From NCBI RefSeq assembly GCF_004571195.1, contig NZ_CP038271.1, positions 2,351,001-2,415,000 of the forward strand: DNA of 64,000 nt, read 5' to 3'. Both the position numbers and the translations under genes were made by a program. The stretch comes from Legionella geestiana. GTDB lineage: Bacteria > Pseudomonadota > Gammaproteobacteria > Legionellales > Legionellaceae. Below are positions 9,574-19,052 of the stretch, piece by piece (the stretch's first letter is position 1; each line of letters begins with the position of its first letter). The notes under the pieces were generated by a model. It was not told the origin of the DNA and ran no database searches. It saw only the letters and a program-made list of their open reading frames with translations.

Positions 9574-10998
9574 TTAAGGCTTTGTCGGTTTCGCAGGTGG
9601 AAAGCCGTTGACGCGTGTGGTATCAAGCCAGGAATTGACTTCCTGTAAGTCATTGACGTTGAGAGTGCCTGCGAGGTATTTCAACTGCAGCATGGCACGA
9701 ATAAGATTGTATTGATCCGAGGCAAGCTGGCGCTGCGCATCAAAAAGGCGTTGCTGCGCGTTGACCACATCAACCATGGTACGCGTGCCCACCTGGAACT
9801 GTGCTTCGGTACTTTCCAGCGAATTTGTCTGAGAAATGATGGTTTGACGGTCAGCTTTAACTTTGCTGATGCCATCGATGATGGTGTTAAAAGCAATGCG
9901 GCTGTTGACCACCACATCCCGGTATATTTGCTCCAATTGTTCGCTTGAGGCCTGAAAGTCAAATTGTGCCTGACGAGTTTTGGAAGCCACAAGACCGCCC
10001 TGAAACATCGGGAAGTTCAGCGCGAGCGCGATATTGGCGCTGGTCGCCCGCGATGGCACAAAAAAACTGCTTTGGGTGGTCTGGTTATGCACCTGCTGCG
10101 CATTTCCCTGAATGGCAAGGGTTGGCCATCCGGTGCCTGACTGCACCCGTATATTATCGCGCGCGGCTTCAAGGCTGTATTTGGCGGAATAGAGTTTGTA
10201 ATTCTGGCGAATGCCGGTATCAATCCAGTTATCGACATTGTCAGGCTCAGGTCGAATCAGAGGAATGCGGCTGTCGCGCAGAGGCGCCAGGAATTCGTAT
10301 ACGTGGTTCGTGAGTTTTCGCAGGTTTTCATTCTGGTTAATCTGGTTGTTTCGCGCAGAAATGACTTCCGCTACCGACTGGTCATACGCCGCCTGAGCTT
10401 CATAGACGGAGGTAATGGCATCAAGTCCCACCTTGAAGCGCTGCTGTGCCTGGTCAAGCTGGCGCTTGTTGGCACGTTTTTTAGCTTCTGCAAAACTGAG
10501 TGTGTCACGGGCCAGCAGAATATCAAGATAAGCACTTGCGGTTCTGAGTATCAGGCTTTGAGCCGCATCGTTAAACGTTGCCTGTGCTGCCTTTACAGCG
10601 GCACGTGCCTGAAGCACCTGCGACCATGCCTGGAAGTTGAAAACCGCCTGAGACGCGTTGATTTGCCACTGGTTGTTAAAGTAAGTCGTGTCAAAGGCAG
10701 TGGCGCCGACCGAGGCATCTTCATAGCTGCGCCCTGCCTGCGCACCGACTGCCACCTGGGGCCGCAGGGCGGAAATGGCCTGGGGTATGGCTTCGCTGGT
10801 GGACAGGTAGGTATCATAGGCCTGCTTGAACGCCGGATCGCTTTCCAGCGCCTGTTGATACACATCCATCAGGTCGGCAGCGTGCAGTGGCATAGACACG
10901 CCGACAACCGATAACATCAGGATGTGCGTGCGCACCCACCCGGAAAACGTGCGGTACCGTTGTGAATCTATTTTGCGGTGCCGCTTTCGGGTGTTCAT
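9574..10998 (-). CDS. tolC: TolC-family outer-membrane efflux channel
   Basis: TolC trimers form the outer-membrane and periplasmic exit duct for RND/ABC pumps and type I secretion. The 474-residue product has an unusually long basic N-terminus before the hydrophobic signal core (residues about 24-40, cleavage near PLHA-ADLMDVYQQAL). Two repeated halves of long helices plus beta strands follow, with family phrases such as DVVNAQQRLFDAQRQLASDQYNLI near the C-terminus. Its start overlaps the pcm stop by 4 bases. It could serve the RND pump at 29470-33796, which has no outer-membrane gene of its own nearby. Confidence 0.94.
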   Translation of the reverse strand: MNTRKRHRKIDSQRYRTFSGWVRTHILMLSVVGVSMPLHAADLMDVYQQALESDPAFKQAYDTYLSTSEAIPQAISALRPQVAVGAQAGRSYEDASVGATAFDTTYFNNQWQINASQAVFNFQAWSQVLQARAAVKAAQATFNDAAQSLILRTASAYLDILLARDTLSFAEAKKRANKRQLDQAQQRFKVGLDAITSVYEAQAAYDQSVAEVISARNNQINQNENLRKLTNHVYEFLAPLRDSRIPLIRPEPDNVDNWIDTGIRQNYKLYSAKYSLEAARDNIRVQSGTGWPTLAIQGNAQQVHNQTTQSSFFVPSRATSANIALALNFPMFQGGLVASKTRQAQFDFQASSEQLEQIYRDVVVNSRIAFNTIIDGISKVKADRQTIISQTNSLESTEAQFQVGTRTMVDVVNAQQRLFDAQRQLASDQYNLIRAMLQLKYLAGTLNVNDLQEVNSWLDTTRVNGFPPAKPTKP

Positions 10999-11666
10999 CC
11001 GCGCGTGTCTCCGTCAAAATCAAAACGGGGCTTTCTGAGGTTATCCTTCAGTTCAGGCAGGCAGGTTTCAAAAACAATGCGCTCCTGCCATTTTTCATCA
11101 TGAGACAAACTGAAAAGACGCGCCTGCTGGATGGTTTCGTTGCCGATGATGGCAAAAAGCCGCCCGCCCGGCACAACCTGCAGGAAATGCGATTCAGTTA
11201 ACGCTTCGAGCGCTCCAGTAAATACCACCACATCATACGGTGCTTTTGCCATCCATCCGCGGCAGCCATCGCCAGTCATAAGTTCTACGTTATCGCAACC
11301 GTGTTCAGCAAGGCGTTTACGGGCTTCTCGGGTAAATTCGGGGTTGCAGTCAACGCTTAAGACCGAAGCGCACTGACGGCTCAGCATGGCAGTCAGGAAG
11401 CCAGTGCCGGTACCCACTTCAAGAACGCTTTCATGATCTTGAAGCTGCAGCGCCTGCAACAGCAGGCCTTCTTCAAGCGGAGTCATCATGCATTCGCCGC
11501 CGGCAAGAGGGATGTGCATGTCCGACCAGGCGAAAGCCTCAAAGCCTGCCGGTACAAACGCATCACGTGGAAGCGTTTCAAAAAGGGAGAGAATGTTCCC
11601 GTTCAGCACATCGCCTGTGCGCAATTGTTGGGTAATCATGTTAACGATAGGATTCTGATTGCTCAT
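10995..11666 (-). CDS. pcm: Protein-L-isoaspartate O-methyltransferase family protein
   Basis: Members methylate isoaspartyl residues for protein repair, although some relatives have other substrates. The 223-residue protein has the SAM-binding motif VLEVGTGTGFLTAMLS and the N-terminal family block TGDVLNGNILSLFETLPRDAFVP. The next gene, tolC, starts inside its stop codon, an arrangement I recall from Legionella. The usual PIMT active-site segment is only partly conserved, so repair activity is likely but not proven. Confidence 0.88.
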   Translation of the reverse strand: MSNQNPIVNMITQQLRTGDVLNGNILSLFETLPRDAFVPAGFEAFAWSDMHIPLAGGECMMTPLEEGLLLQALQLQDHESVLEVGTGTGFLTAMLSRQCASVLSVDCNPEFTREARKRLAEHGCDNVELMTGDGCRGWMAKAPYDVVVFTGALEALTESHFLQVVPGGRLFAIIGNETIQQARLFSLSHDEKWQERIVFETCLPELKDNLRKPRFDFDGDTRG

Positions 11667-11838
11667 AAGGCATGTATTCCGGTCGGTTTAAGGCTTTGAA
11701 CCTGCAGGATTCGTACGCATTAGGTTAAAGGGTTGCAGACAGTTTGGCAAGTTCCAGAAGCGTTTTGCCGATGGGGCATGGTGCGTTGCAGCGGTATTTG
11801 TTATCATGCCCGACTTTGTCTGGAACAGGGAGAAAAGC

Positions 11839-13020
11839 ATGCAGCGGTTTACAGAATACCTCCGGGAAAATCTCGATGCCGTGCGTCGTGATGGTCTCTA
11901 CAAATCTGAGCGGGTTATTGAAGGTCCGCAGCAGGGTTCTGTACGTGTTCAGCACCGTGACGTCATTAATCTGTGCGCCAATAATTACCTCGGGCTCGCG
12001 AATGACCCTGAGCTTATTGCAGCGGGGCATGAGGCGCTCGCGCATTACGGTTATGGCATGGCCTCCGTACGTTTTATCTGCGGTACGCAGACACCGCACA
12101 AGGCGCTTGAAGCACGCCTGTCACGTTTTCTTGGCAAGGAAGATACCATATTGTACTCATCCTGTTTTGATGCCAATGGCGGCCTTTTTGAAACACTCCT
12201 CGGCCCCGAAGACGCGGTTATCAGTGACGCGTTGAATCACGCGAGCATCATCGATGGCATCCGCCTTTGCAAGGCAGCGCGGTTTCGCTACGACAATAAC
12301 GACATGCAATCGCTGGAAAAACAGCTGAAGGAAGCATCTGGCGCACGTTTTCGCCTGATTGCAACCGATGGCGTATTTTCCATGGACGGCATCATCGCAA
12401 ATCTAGCTGATATCTGTGAACTTGCGGATAAGTACGACGCAATGGTGATGGTTGATGATTCCCATGCGGTAGGTTTTATGGGAGAAACCGGGCGCGGAAC
12501 ACCTGAGTATTGCGGTGTGGCAGACCGTATCGATATTCTCACGGGAACCCTTGGCAAGGCGCTTGGAGGGGCTTCCGGCGGGTATGTTTCAGCACGTGCG
12601 CCGGTGGTGGAATGGCTGCGTCAGCGTTCAAGACCGTATCTTTTCTCCAATACGCTCGCCCCGATGATTGCTGCAGTATCCATTGAAGTGCTCGAGCGGC
12701 TGGAGCAGGGGACAGAGCTCTTACAGACGCTCAAGCGTAACAGCCGGCATTTTCGAGAGGGCATGACGCGTCTTGGTTTTAACCTGATACCGGGTGAGCA
12801 TCCTATTATTCCGGTAATGCTCGGAGACGCGGCTCTTGCTGTTAAGATGGCCAATCGTCTGCTTGAGGAAGGGGTCTATGTGACCGGATTTTCCTATCCA
12901 GTGGTGCCAAAAGGGCTCGCACGGATTCGTACGCAAATGTCAGCCGCCCATGATGTCAATCAGCTTGACTACGCGCTTCAGGCGTTTGAAAAGGTGGGGC
13001 GGGAACTTGGTGTTATTTAG
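11839..13020 (+). CDS. kbl: 2-amino-3-ketobutyrate coenzyme A ligase (glycine C-acetyltransferase)
   Basis: Kbl splits 2-amino-3-ketobutyrate with CoA into glycine and acetyl-CoA. The start at 11839 ([10 protein letters not shown]) has an AGGGAG site seven bases upstream and gives 393 residues, close to the E. coli enzyme; an in-frame ATG at 11806 lacks such a site. PLP enzyme landmarks are present: [35 protein letters not shown] and the PLP lysine in [10 protein letters not shown]. It forms an operon with tdh, which begins 10 bases downstream. Confidence 0.97.
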   Translation: MQRFTEYLRENLDAVRRDGLYKSERVIEGPQQGSVRVQHRDVINLCANNYLGLANDPELIAAGHEALAHYGYGMASVRFICGTQTPHKALEARLSRFLGKEDTILYSSCFDANGGLFETLLGPEDAVISDALNHASIIDGIRLCKAARFRYDNNDMQSLEKQLKEASGARFRLIATDGVFSMDGIIANLADICELADKYDAMVMVDDSHAVGFMGETGRGTPEYCGVADRIDILTGTLGKALGGASGGYVSARAPVVEWLRQRSRPYLFSNTLAPMIAAVSIEVLERLEQGTELLQTLKRNSRHFREGMTRLGFNLIPGEHPIIPVMLGDAALAVKMANRLLEEGVYVTGFSYPVVPKGLARIRTQMSAAHDVNQLDYALQAFEKVGRELGVI

Positions 13021-13030
13021 AGGCGGGCAT

Positions 13031-14056
13031 ATGAAGTCACTGGTTAAGTCATACGCAAAACCGGGTATCTGGATGGAAGACGTTCCAGTGCCTGAATACG
13101 GCGTGAACGATGTACTCATCAAGATACGAAAAACCGCAATTTGTGGTACGGATATTCATATTTACAACTGGGATGCGTGGGCTCAGGCTACCATACCGGT
13201 ACCCATGACCGTGGGACATGAATTCAGTGGTGAAATCGTGGCCACTGGCAGTGAAGTGCGCGGATTGAGCATTGGTGACCGGGTTTCCGGAGAAGGGCAT
13301 ATTACCTGTGCAACCTGTCGCAACTGCCGCGCGGGTAAACGCCATCTTTGTGCCAACACCCTTGGCGTTGGCGTGAACCGGCCGGGCTGTTTTGCCGAAT
13401 ATTTAAGCCTTCCCGCGAGTAACGTGGTGCGCCTGCCAGATGCTGTCAGCGATTCAGTCGCAAGCATTCTTGACCCCTTTGGCAACGCCACTCACTGCGC
13501 GCTCTCTTTTGACCTGGTCGGAGAAGATGTGCTCATTACCGGTGCCGGACCTATCGGTATCATGGCGGTCGCGATTGCGCGCCATGCCGGCGCCCGTCAT
13601 GTGGTCATTACGGATGTAAACCCTTATCGCCTTGAGCTCGCAGCTGCCATGGGTGCCACACGGGCGGTTAATGTCCGGGAACGGTCGCTGGCGGATATTA
13701 TGAAAGAACTGGGCATGACGGAGGGTTTTGACGTTGGTCTTGAAATGTCCGGCAACCCCGATGCCCTGAACAGCATGCTTCGAAGCATGCACCATGGCGG
13801 TCATGTGGCCATGCTTGGCATTCCGCCAGAAAATACCCCAACCGACTGGAATCAGGTGATATTTAAAGGATTGATAGTCAAGGGTATTTACGGGCGCGAA
13901 ATGTATGAAACCTGGTACAAAATGATAGCCATGCTGCAAAGCGGGCTGAATATTATCCCGGTTATCACCCATGAATTCCCCGTGAGCGAGTATGCGCATG
14001 CCTTTGAAATCATGGCATCCGGCCAATCGGGAAAAGTTATCCTTAACTGGGATTGA
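13031..14056 (+). CDS. tdh: L-threonine 3-dehydrogenase
   Basis: Tdh oxidises L-threonine to 2-amino-3-ketobutyrate with NAD+, feeding Kbl. The frame is open upstream into kbl, but the ATG at 13031 yields 341 residues beginning [14 protein letters not shown], the same length as in E. coli. Catalytic zinc cysteine in ICGTDIH, structural zinc cysteines in [15 protein letters not shown] and the NAD-binding [10 protein letters not shown] are all visible. Together with glyA (35368-36624) the pair links threonine to glycine, serine and one-carbon pools. Confidence 0.97.
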   Translation: MKSLVKSYAKPGIWMEDVPVPEYGVNDVLIKIRKTAICGTDIHIYNWDAWAQATIPVPMTVGHEFSGEIVATGSEVRGLSIGDRVSGEGHITCATCRNCRAGKRHLCANTLGVGVNRPGCFAEYLSLPASNVVRLPDAVSDSVASILDPFGNATHCALSFDLVGEDVLITGAGPIGIMAVAIARHAGARHVVITDVNPYRLELAAAMGATRAVNVRERSLADIMKELGMTEGFDVGLEMSGNPDALNSMLRSMHHGGHVAMLGIPPENTPTDWNQVIFKGLIVKGIYGREMYETWYKMIAMLQSGLNIIPVITHEFPVSEYAHAFEIMASGQSGKVILNWD

Positions 14057-14074
14057 ATCAGGAGTTTTTAGTCT

Positions 14075-15748
14075 ATGACATCGTATATTTTCACCATGAA
14101 CCGTGTCGGCAAAATTGTCGGCGACAAGCGGTATATCCTGAAAAACATCAATCTGTGTTTTCTGCCGGGCGCGAAAATTGGGGTATTGGGTCTGAATGGT
14201 TCGGGAAAATCAACGCTCCTGCGAATCATGGCAGGTGTAGATAAAGAGTTTGAAGGAGAGGCGTATCCAGCACCTGGCACCAAAATTGGCTATTTGCCGC
14301 AGGAGCCAGAACTTGATATGCAAAAAACGGTACGCGAAGTGGTTGAAGAAGGCGTTGCTGGTATTAAGGCGCTGCTCGACAGGTTCAATGAAATCAGCAT
14401 GCTTTTTTGCGAACCGATGAGTGATGAGCAGATGAATGCGCTGTTGACCGAACAGGGCGACTTGCAGGCGGCGATTGACACCTGCGGCGGCTGGGAACTT
14501 GACCGCAAGCTCGAAGTGGCTGCTGATGCTCTACGCCTTCCAGGATGGGACGAGCGCATTGAAACGCTATCAGGCGGAGAGCGTCGCCGCGTTGCCCTTT
14601 GTCGTCTGCTGCTGTCAGATGCCGACATGCTGCTGCTCGATGAACCTACCAACCACCTCGATGCTGAAAGTGTCGCATGGCTTGAACGTTTCCTTGAAGA
14701 ATTTCAGGGTACGGTTGTGGCGATTACGCACGATCGCTATTTTCTGGATAATGTCGCGGAATGGATTCTTGAACTCGACCGCGGCGAGGGTATACCTTAT
14801 AAAGGCAACTACAGTTCCTGGCTTGAGCAGAAGGAAGCCCGGCTTGCAGTGGAGCAGCGTCAGGAGGCGGCTACAAAGCGCGCGATTGAGGCTGAGCTTG
14901 AGTGGGTACGCAGCTCACCTAAAGGGCGGCATGCGAAAAATAAGGCGCGTCTTGCCCGCTTTGAGGAGATGAATTCCCGCGAATTCCAGAAACGCAATGA
15001 AACCAGTGAACTCTTTATTCCACCAGGTGAGCGGTTGGGCGACCTGGTGCTTGAAGCACAGGGACTTTCCAAGTCCTTTGGCGATAAGCTCTTAATGGAA
15101 GGCCTGGATTTTATTCTGCCAAAAGGTGGAATTCTTGGAATTATCGGTGCCAATGGTGCGGGAAAATCCACCTTCTTAAAAATGATTATGGGCATTGAGT
15201 CACCAGACAGTGGTACGCTGCGCGTTGGCGAGACGGTACAGCTTGCGTTTGTTGAGCAGTTTCGTGATCATCTCGACCCCAACAAAACCGTCTGGGAAGA
15301 AATTTCCGATGGGCTTGATATCATGCAGATTGGCGCGTTTCAAATTCCTTCACGTGCCTATGTGGGGCGTTTTAACTTCAAGGGTACGGATCAGCAGAAA
15401 CGCCTGATGCATCTGTCGGGTGGTGAGCGTAATCGTGTGCATCTTGCGAAGCTTCTGCGCTGTGGTGCCAACGTTCTGCTCCTTGACGAACCGAGTAACG
15501 ACCTTGATGTGGAAACGCTTCGAGCACTTGAGGAAGCGCTGCTTGTTTTCCCGGGCTGTGCCATCGTCGTATCGCACGACCGCTGGTTCCTTGATAGAGT
15601 TTGTACGCATTTAATGGCCTTTGAAGGGGATTCTCAGGTAGTATTTCTTGAGGGTAATTACACCGACTATGAAGCTGACAGACGCAGGCGTCTTGGCGAC
15701 CTTGCCGACAGGCCCTCAAGAATTCGTTACCGTCGGCTGCAAAAATAA
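14075..15748 (+). CDS. ettA: Energy-dependent translational throttle protein EttA (ABC-F)
   Basis: EttA is a soluble ABC-F ATPase that binds the ribosomal E site and gates early elongation according to ATP/ADP ratio. The 557-residue protein has two ABC modules with Walker A motifs GLNGSGKST and GANGAGKST, two LSGGE signatures, Walker B LLLDEPTNHLD and LLLDEPSNDLD, and the P-site tRNA interaction linker between them rich in KEAR..RARL. No membrane domain is present. An AGGAG lies about ten bases before the ATG. The L,D-transpeptidase gene follows after 19 bases. Confidence 0.96.
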   Translation: MTSYIFTMNRVGKIVGDKRYILKNINLCFLPGAKIGVLGLNGSGKSTLLRIMAGVDKEFEGEAYPAPGTKIGYLPQEPELDMQKTVREVVEEGVAGIKALLDRFNEISMLFCEPMSDEQMNALLTEQGDLQAAIDTCGGWELDRKLEVAADALRLPGWDERIETLSGGERRRVALCRLLLSDADMLLLDEPTNHLDAESVAWLERFLEEFQGTVVAITHDRYFLDNVAEWILELDRGEGIPYKGNYSSWLEQKEARLAVEQRQEAATKRAIEAELEWVRSSPKGRHAKNKARLARFEEMNSREFQKRNETSELFIPPGERLGDLVLEAQGLSKSFGDKLLMEGLDFILPKGGILGIIGANGAGKSTFLKMIMGIESPDSGTLRVGETVQLAFVEQFRDHLDPNKTVWEEISDGLDIMQIGAFQIPSRAYVGRFNFKGTDQQKRLMHLSGGERNRVHLAKLLRCGANVLLLDEPSNDLDVETLRALEEALLVFPGCAIVVSHDRWFLDRVCTHLMAFEGDSQVVFLEGNYTDYEADRRRRLGDLADRPSRIRYRRLQK

Positions 15749-15767
15749 TTTCAGGAGCAATGTATCC

Positions 15768-16379
15768 ATGAAGAAGACCATCCTCACCGGCATGATGCTG
15801 TCATTTGGCCTGACCGGCTGTATGGAAACCGATCCCTCCACGCTCATCACCGACGATGCCGGTGTGGTGCACCGTACCCAGCATTTCCTGAAGGACAAGC
15901 GTGGGCGTGACTATTTTCCGGAGCAGCTAAAGGCAACCGGAAAAAAACGTTTTATCTTCGACCCCAATGCACACGCCTGGGCCGCTTATGATGTTGATGG
16001 TACCCGGGTTATGACCGGAAGTGCTTCTGGTGGCAAGGACTTCTGCGAAGACGTTGGCCAGCCCTGTCGCACAGTGACCGGTATTTTTCATATTTACCGC
16101 AAAGGCAGTCTCGACTGCAAGTCGGGTGAATACCCGGTAGAAGTGGGTGGCGGCGCTAAAATGCCTTATTGCATGTATTTCTTCCAGGGATACACCATTC
16201 ATGCGGGCTACGAAGTACCTGAAGATAACACCAGCCACGGCTGTGTGAGGGTCTTGCCGAGTGCTGCCAAATGGCTTAACGAAGAGTTTTTAACCGTTGG
16301 CAGCGAAGTGACGGTTCTGCCGTATAAAACAATGAACGCGGCAGACGCACATCCGGGGCTTTTTTCACGGGCAGGTTAA
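15768..16379 (+). CDS. L,D-transpeptidase (YkuD-domain) lipoprotein
   Basis: YkuD enzymes make 3-3 peptidoglycan cross-links or attach proteins to peptidoglycan in the periplasm. This 203-residue product starts with a lipoprotein signal, lipobox LTGC with Cys18. The YkuD active site is seen as the HAG...SHGCVRV pattern, with the catalytic cysteine in SHGCVRV. Extra cysteines (DFCEDVGQPCRTV, SLDCKSG, MPYCMYF) suggest disulfides. The ATG at 15768 follows AGGAGC; upstream frame extension runs into ettA and is not credible. Outer-membrane sorting is likely but not certain. Confidence 0.9.
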   Translation: MKKTILTGMMLSFGLTGCMETDPSTLITDDAGVVHRTQHFLKDKRGRDYFPEQLKATGKKRFIFDPNAHAWAAYDVDGTRVMTGSASGGKDFCEDVGQPCRTVTGIFHIYRKGSLDCKSGEYPVEVGGGAKMPYCMYFFQGYTIHAGYEVPEDNTSHGCVRVLPSAAKWLNEEFLTVGSEVTVLPYKTMNAADAHPGLFSRAG

Positions 16380-16436
16380 GATACAAGGCTACGGTTTTGA
16401 TGCAAGTAAAAACCCATTAAAAACATCACCTTATCT

Positions 16437-17190
16437 GTAGGCTGGGTTGAGCGCAGCGAAGCCCGGCATCGCACATCGCCGTTGGCCGGATGTTTGTTTC
16501 GCGCATCCTGTCCCGCGCTTATCAGCGCAGGCTACTATTTTCAAATAAATTATTGTATTTAAACGATTTTTCGTAGGCTGGGTTGAGCGCAGCGAAGCCC
16601 GGCATCGGGTATCCCCAAAGGCCGGATGTTTTTTTCGCAGATCCTTCCCGCGCTTATCAGCGCAGGCTACTATTTTCAAATAAATTATTGTATTTAAATG
16701 GTTTTTGTAGGCTGGGTTGAGCGTAGCGAAGCCCGGCATCGGGTATCCCCAAAGGCCGGATGTTTGTTTCGCGCATCCTGTCCCGCGCTTATCAGCGCAG
16801 GCTACTATTTTCAAATAAATTATTGTATTTAAATGGTTTTTGTAGGCTGGGTTGAGCGTAGCGAAGCCCGGCATCGCACATCGCCGTTGGCCGGATGTTT
16901 GTTTCGTGCATCCTGTCCCGCTATTTTCAAATAAATTATTGTATTTAAACGATTTTTCGTAAGCTGGGTTGAGCGCAGCGAAGCCCGGCATCGCACATCG
17001 CCGTTGGCCGGATGTTTGTTTCGTGCATCCTGTCCCGCGCTTATCAGCGCAGGCTACTATTTTCAAATAAATTATTGTATTTAAATGGTTTTTGTAGGCT
17101 GGGCTGAGCACCGCGAAGCCCGGCATGGGTATTGTGAGTACCCAAATGTTATTTGATACATCAATTCCCGGGCTTATCAGCCCGGGCTAC
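16437..17190. repeat. Tandem array of six ~135-bp units with internal hairpins
   Basis: Units begin with GTAGGCTGGG (or GTAAGCTGGG) at 16437, 16573, 16707, 16842, 16959 and 17094. Lengths are 136, 134, 135, 117 and 135 bp, then a diverged last unit. Each has a hairpin-prone head (GGCTGGGTTGAGCGCAGCGA...GCCCGGC), a middle with GGCCGGATG, a second hairpin GCGCTTATCAGCGC ending in GGCTAC, and an AT-rich linker. The 117-bp unit lacks the second hairpin. The head is a REP-like sequence found in many proteobacteria. The array fills the gap between convergent genes. Confidence 0.93.
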
Positions 17191-17201
17191 GGCCACAGCG
17201 T

Positions 17202-18011
17202 TTACTGTGGTGCCGCTTCACTTCCTGCAGGGAGCTGCGCTCCGGCTCCGGGTACATCCCGCGGTGTCGCAATCATCTGCATGATGCCGATATCCCCGTT
17301 AGGCTTGCGCCCAATCAGCAAATCAACGTTCAAGAGCTGCGTCAGTTTTTCGCGACTGTTCTGGTAGACAATCTGCATGGGAAGCGTAACTTTCCACTGG
17401 CTGGTGCTGTTATCTGACGCTGTAATGCCCGGCGTGCCGTCCATTAAGGCACTGACACGCAGTTGCTGGTTTTTGATGGTGGTGGCATTGCCTGATTTTT
17501 CGAGAGCATCAGAAAAACTGTTCCACCCCTGTTCGGTGAAGCAGGGTCTTAATGCCGGGATCTGGGTATCAATGGTGTCAAAGTTGAACTCAAAAGCCTG
17601 AATCGTGGCCTGTTCAGCCCACTTCAACACCAGCTGGTTATCAACCGGAGTATCTTTGGATATACGATAATTGCAGTTAATTGGCTGTGGAGGGGGGGAG
17701 GCCGGTGCCGCTGGAGCAGGAGCCGCCTGTGTCGCAGGTGCTGCCTGAGTCGCAGGTGCTGCCTGAGTCGCAGGTGCTGCCTGAGTCGCAGGTGCTGCCT
17801 GAGTCGCGGGTGCCGCCTGAGTCGCGGGTGCCGCCTGAGTCGCAGGAGCCGCCTGTGTCGCAGGTGCTGCCTGAGTCGCGGGTGCCGCCTGAGTCGCAGG
17901 TGCTGCCTGTGTCGCAGGTGAAGTGTCCGGTGTGGGGGTAACCGTGGTTTCGGCGTGGGCCTGCACGCATAAAAGGGTTGCCAGTAACGTCAGCCTCGGG
18001 GCAGAAATCAT
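17202..18011 (-). CDS. Exported DotI/IcmL-family protein with Ala-Pro-Thr-Gln repeat linker
   Basis: The 269-residue protein has a cleavable signal peptide (ends VQAHA, residue 20), a linker of eleven APATQA hexapeptides (about residues 31-97), a proline-rich stretch, and a C-terminal domain of about 150 residues. That domain resembles DotI/IcmL, the inner-membrane/periplasmic component of the Dot/Icm type IVB secretion system: compare VLKWAEQATIQAFEFNF, FTEQGWNSFSDAL and LPMQIVYQNS. DotI itself has a membrane anchor and no repeat; Legionella carries extra IcmL-like proteins of unknown role. It starts 18 bases after hutG on the same strand and may be cotranscribed. AAGGAG precedes the ATG. 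Confidence 0.85.
   Translation of the reverse strand: MISAPRLTLLATLLCVQAHAETTVTPTPDTSPATQAAPATQAAPATQAAPATQAAPATQAAPATQAAPATQAAPATQAAPATQAAPATQAAPATQAAPAPAAPASPPPQPINCNYRISKDTPVDNQLVLKWAEQATIQAFEFNFDTIDTQIPALRPCFTEQGWNSFSDALEKSGNATTIKNQQLRVSALMDGTPGITASDNSTSQWKVTLPMQIVYQNSREKLTQLLNVDLLIGRKPNGDIGIMQMIATPRDVPGAGAQLPAGSEAAPQ
17722..17919. repeat. Eleven tandem 18-bp coding repeats (APATQA)
   Basis: On the + strand the unit core is GTCGC(A/G)GG followed by TGCTGCCTGA or close variants. Eleven copies in phase each encode Ala-Pro-Ala-Thr-Gln-Ala on the minus strand. Because 18 is a multiple of 3, copy-number change would lengthen or shorten the linker of the IcmL-like protein without a frameshift. 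Units differ at a few third positions, so the array is not freshly duplicated throughout. Confidence 0.95.
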
Positions 18012-18029
18012 GTCTGTTACACTCCTTGA

Positions 18030-18980
18030 TTACGGGGTATCAAGCAACTCTGCCAGCAGATTGGCGGCGAGTCGCGCAGTTTTATTGGCAACATCGAGCG
18101 GAGGAGAAAGCTCCGCAATATCAATTCCTACCACTTTGCCAGTTTGCAGCAGGTATTTCAACAGGGGTAAGGCCTCTTGAGGGGTAAGCCCAAGGGGTTG
18201 CGGCGCGCTGACCCCGGGCGCATCGGCTTCAGCGAAAACATCCAGACAAAGGGTCAGGTAAATATGCTCAACGCGACGAATAAAGTCATCCAGAAAGGCA
18301 ATATTGCCTGCAAGGCTTTCTCGCTGCAAATCTTCTGCACTCTTCCATGCGACATTGAGTGCGCGGGCTGATTCGAAAAGGCTGCGGGTATTGGCATGTG
18401 GCTGAATGCCGAGACAGGCATAGTGAAAAGGGCGGTTCTGACTTTTGCAAAAATCGGCAATCTGGCGAAAAGGGGTGCCAGAGGTTGCACCGCGCTCAGG
18501 CGTCACCGGGCGCAGGTCAAAATGTGCATCAAAATTAACGATGCCAAGGCGCGGAAAACGGGTGGCGAGCCCTCGATAATGCGCATGGGCAATTTCATGT
18601 CCGCCGCCAAACACTACCGTGTGATGACCATGCGCCTGCACCTCGCTGATGAGTGTTGCGAAGGTCTCCGCCGCACCTTCAAGGTCGTGGTTTTCACAAC
18701 GTACGTTTCCGATATCGGTAAAGATGCGTCCACTGTGCCACGCGAGCTTTCCAAATTGCTGGCGCAGAATGTCAGGTGCATCGGCAGCACCTGTGCGCCC
18801 TTCATTACGGGCAATGCCTTCATCCGTGCAGAAACCCGCAATGACCGGGCCGTCTGGAATATCACTAACCGCATGTTTGAGCAGATTAACGCAGGAAACA
18901 TGCTGAAAAACGCGCTCATTCGGCAGGGTATCATGGCGCCCGGCCCAGAGCCTTGCATCGGGTGGTGAATAGCCGCGCAT
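18030..18980 (-). CDS. hutG: Formimidoylglutamase (arginase family)
   Basis: HutG hydrolyses N-formimidoyl-L-glutamate to glutamate and formamide, the last step of one histidine-degradation route. The 316-residue protein has the three metal-binding motifs of ureohydrolases: GGGHEIAHA, NFDAHFDLRP and LDVFAEADAPGVSAP. Agmatinase or arginase are alternatives in the same family, but the nearby divergent hutI makes HutG much more likely. GGAGC lies six bases before the ATG. hutH and hutU are not in the window. Confidence 0.9.
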   Translation of the reverse strand: MRGYSPPDARLWAGRHDTLPNERVFQHVSCVNLLKHAVSDIPDGPVIAGFCTDEGIARNEGRTGAADAPDILRQQFGKLAWHSGRIFTDIGNVRCENHDLEGAAETFATLISEVQAHGHHTVVFGGGHEIAHAHYRGLATRFPRLGIVNFDAHFDLRPVTPERGATSGTPFRQIADFCKSQNRPFHYACLGIQPHANTRSLFESARALNVAWKSAEDLQRESLAGNIAFLDDFIRRVEHIYLTLCLDVFAEADAPGVSAPQPLGLTPQEALPLLKYLLQTGKVVGIDIAELSPPLDVANKTARLAANLLAELLDTP

Positions 18981-19052
18981 TGGGTGCTCCTTGTCAGTAA
19001 ATCCTATTCTATACCCGGATAGAAATCCGTGCCAACCGACAGGAGGTCTGCT

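Noticed and set aside
10303-10914. 203-codon open frame antisense to tolC
   Set aside because: It lies fully inside tolC, has no ribosome site and no known domain.
16431-17126. 231-codon open frame on the minus strand made of repeated AMPGFAxLNPAYK segments
   Set aside because: It lies wholly in the tandem repeat array. Units are near a multiple of 3, which keeps one frame open by chance. In the 16573-16707 unit a one-base gain and loss give a wholly different peptide, so the protein sequence is not being conserved.
16437-17190. CRISPR array
   Set aside because: Units are about 135 bp with no unique spacers of 30-40 bp and no cas genes nearby. The conserved part is the whole unit.
17722-17919. 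CRISPR or non-coding minisatellite
   Set aside because: The 18-bp units are in phase inside a coding sequence that has a signal peptide before and a conserved domain after.
17677-17970. Two overlapping open frames on both strands through the 18-bp repeats
   Set aside because: They arise because an 18-bp repeat keeps several frames open. Only the frame with signal peptide and IcmL-like domain is supported.
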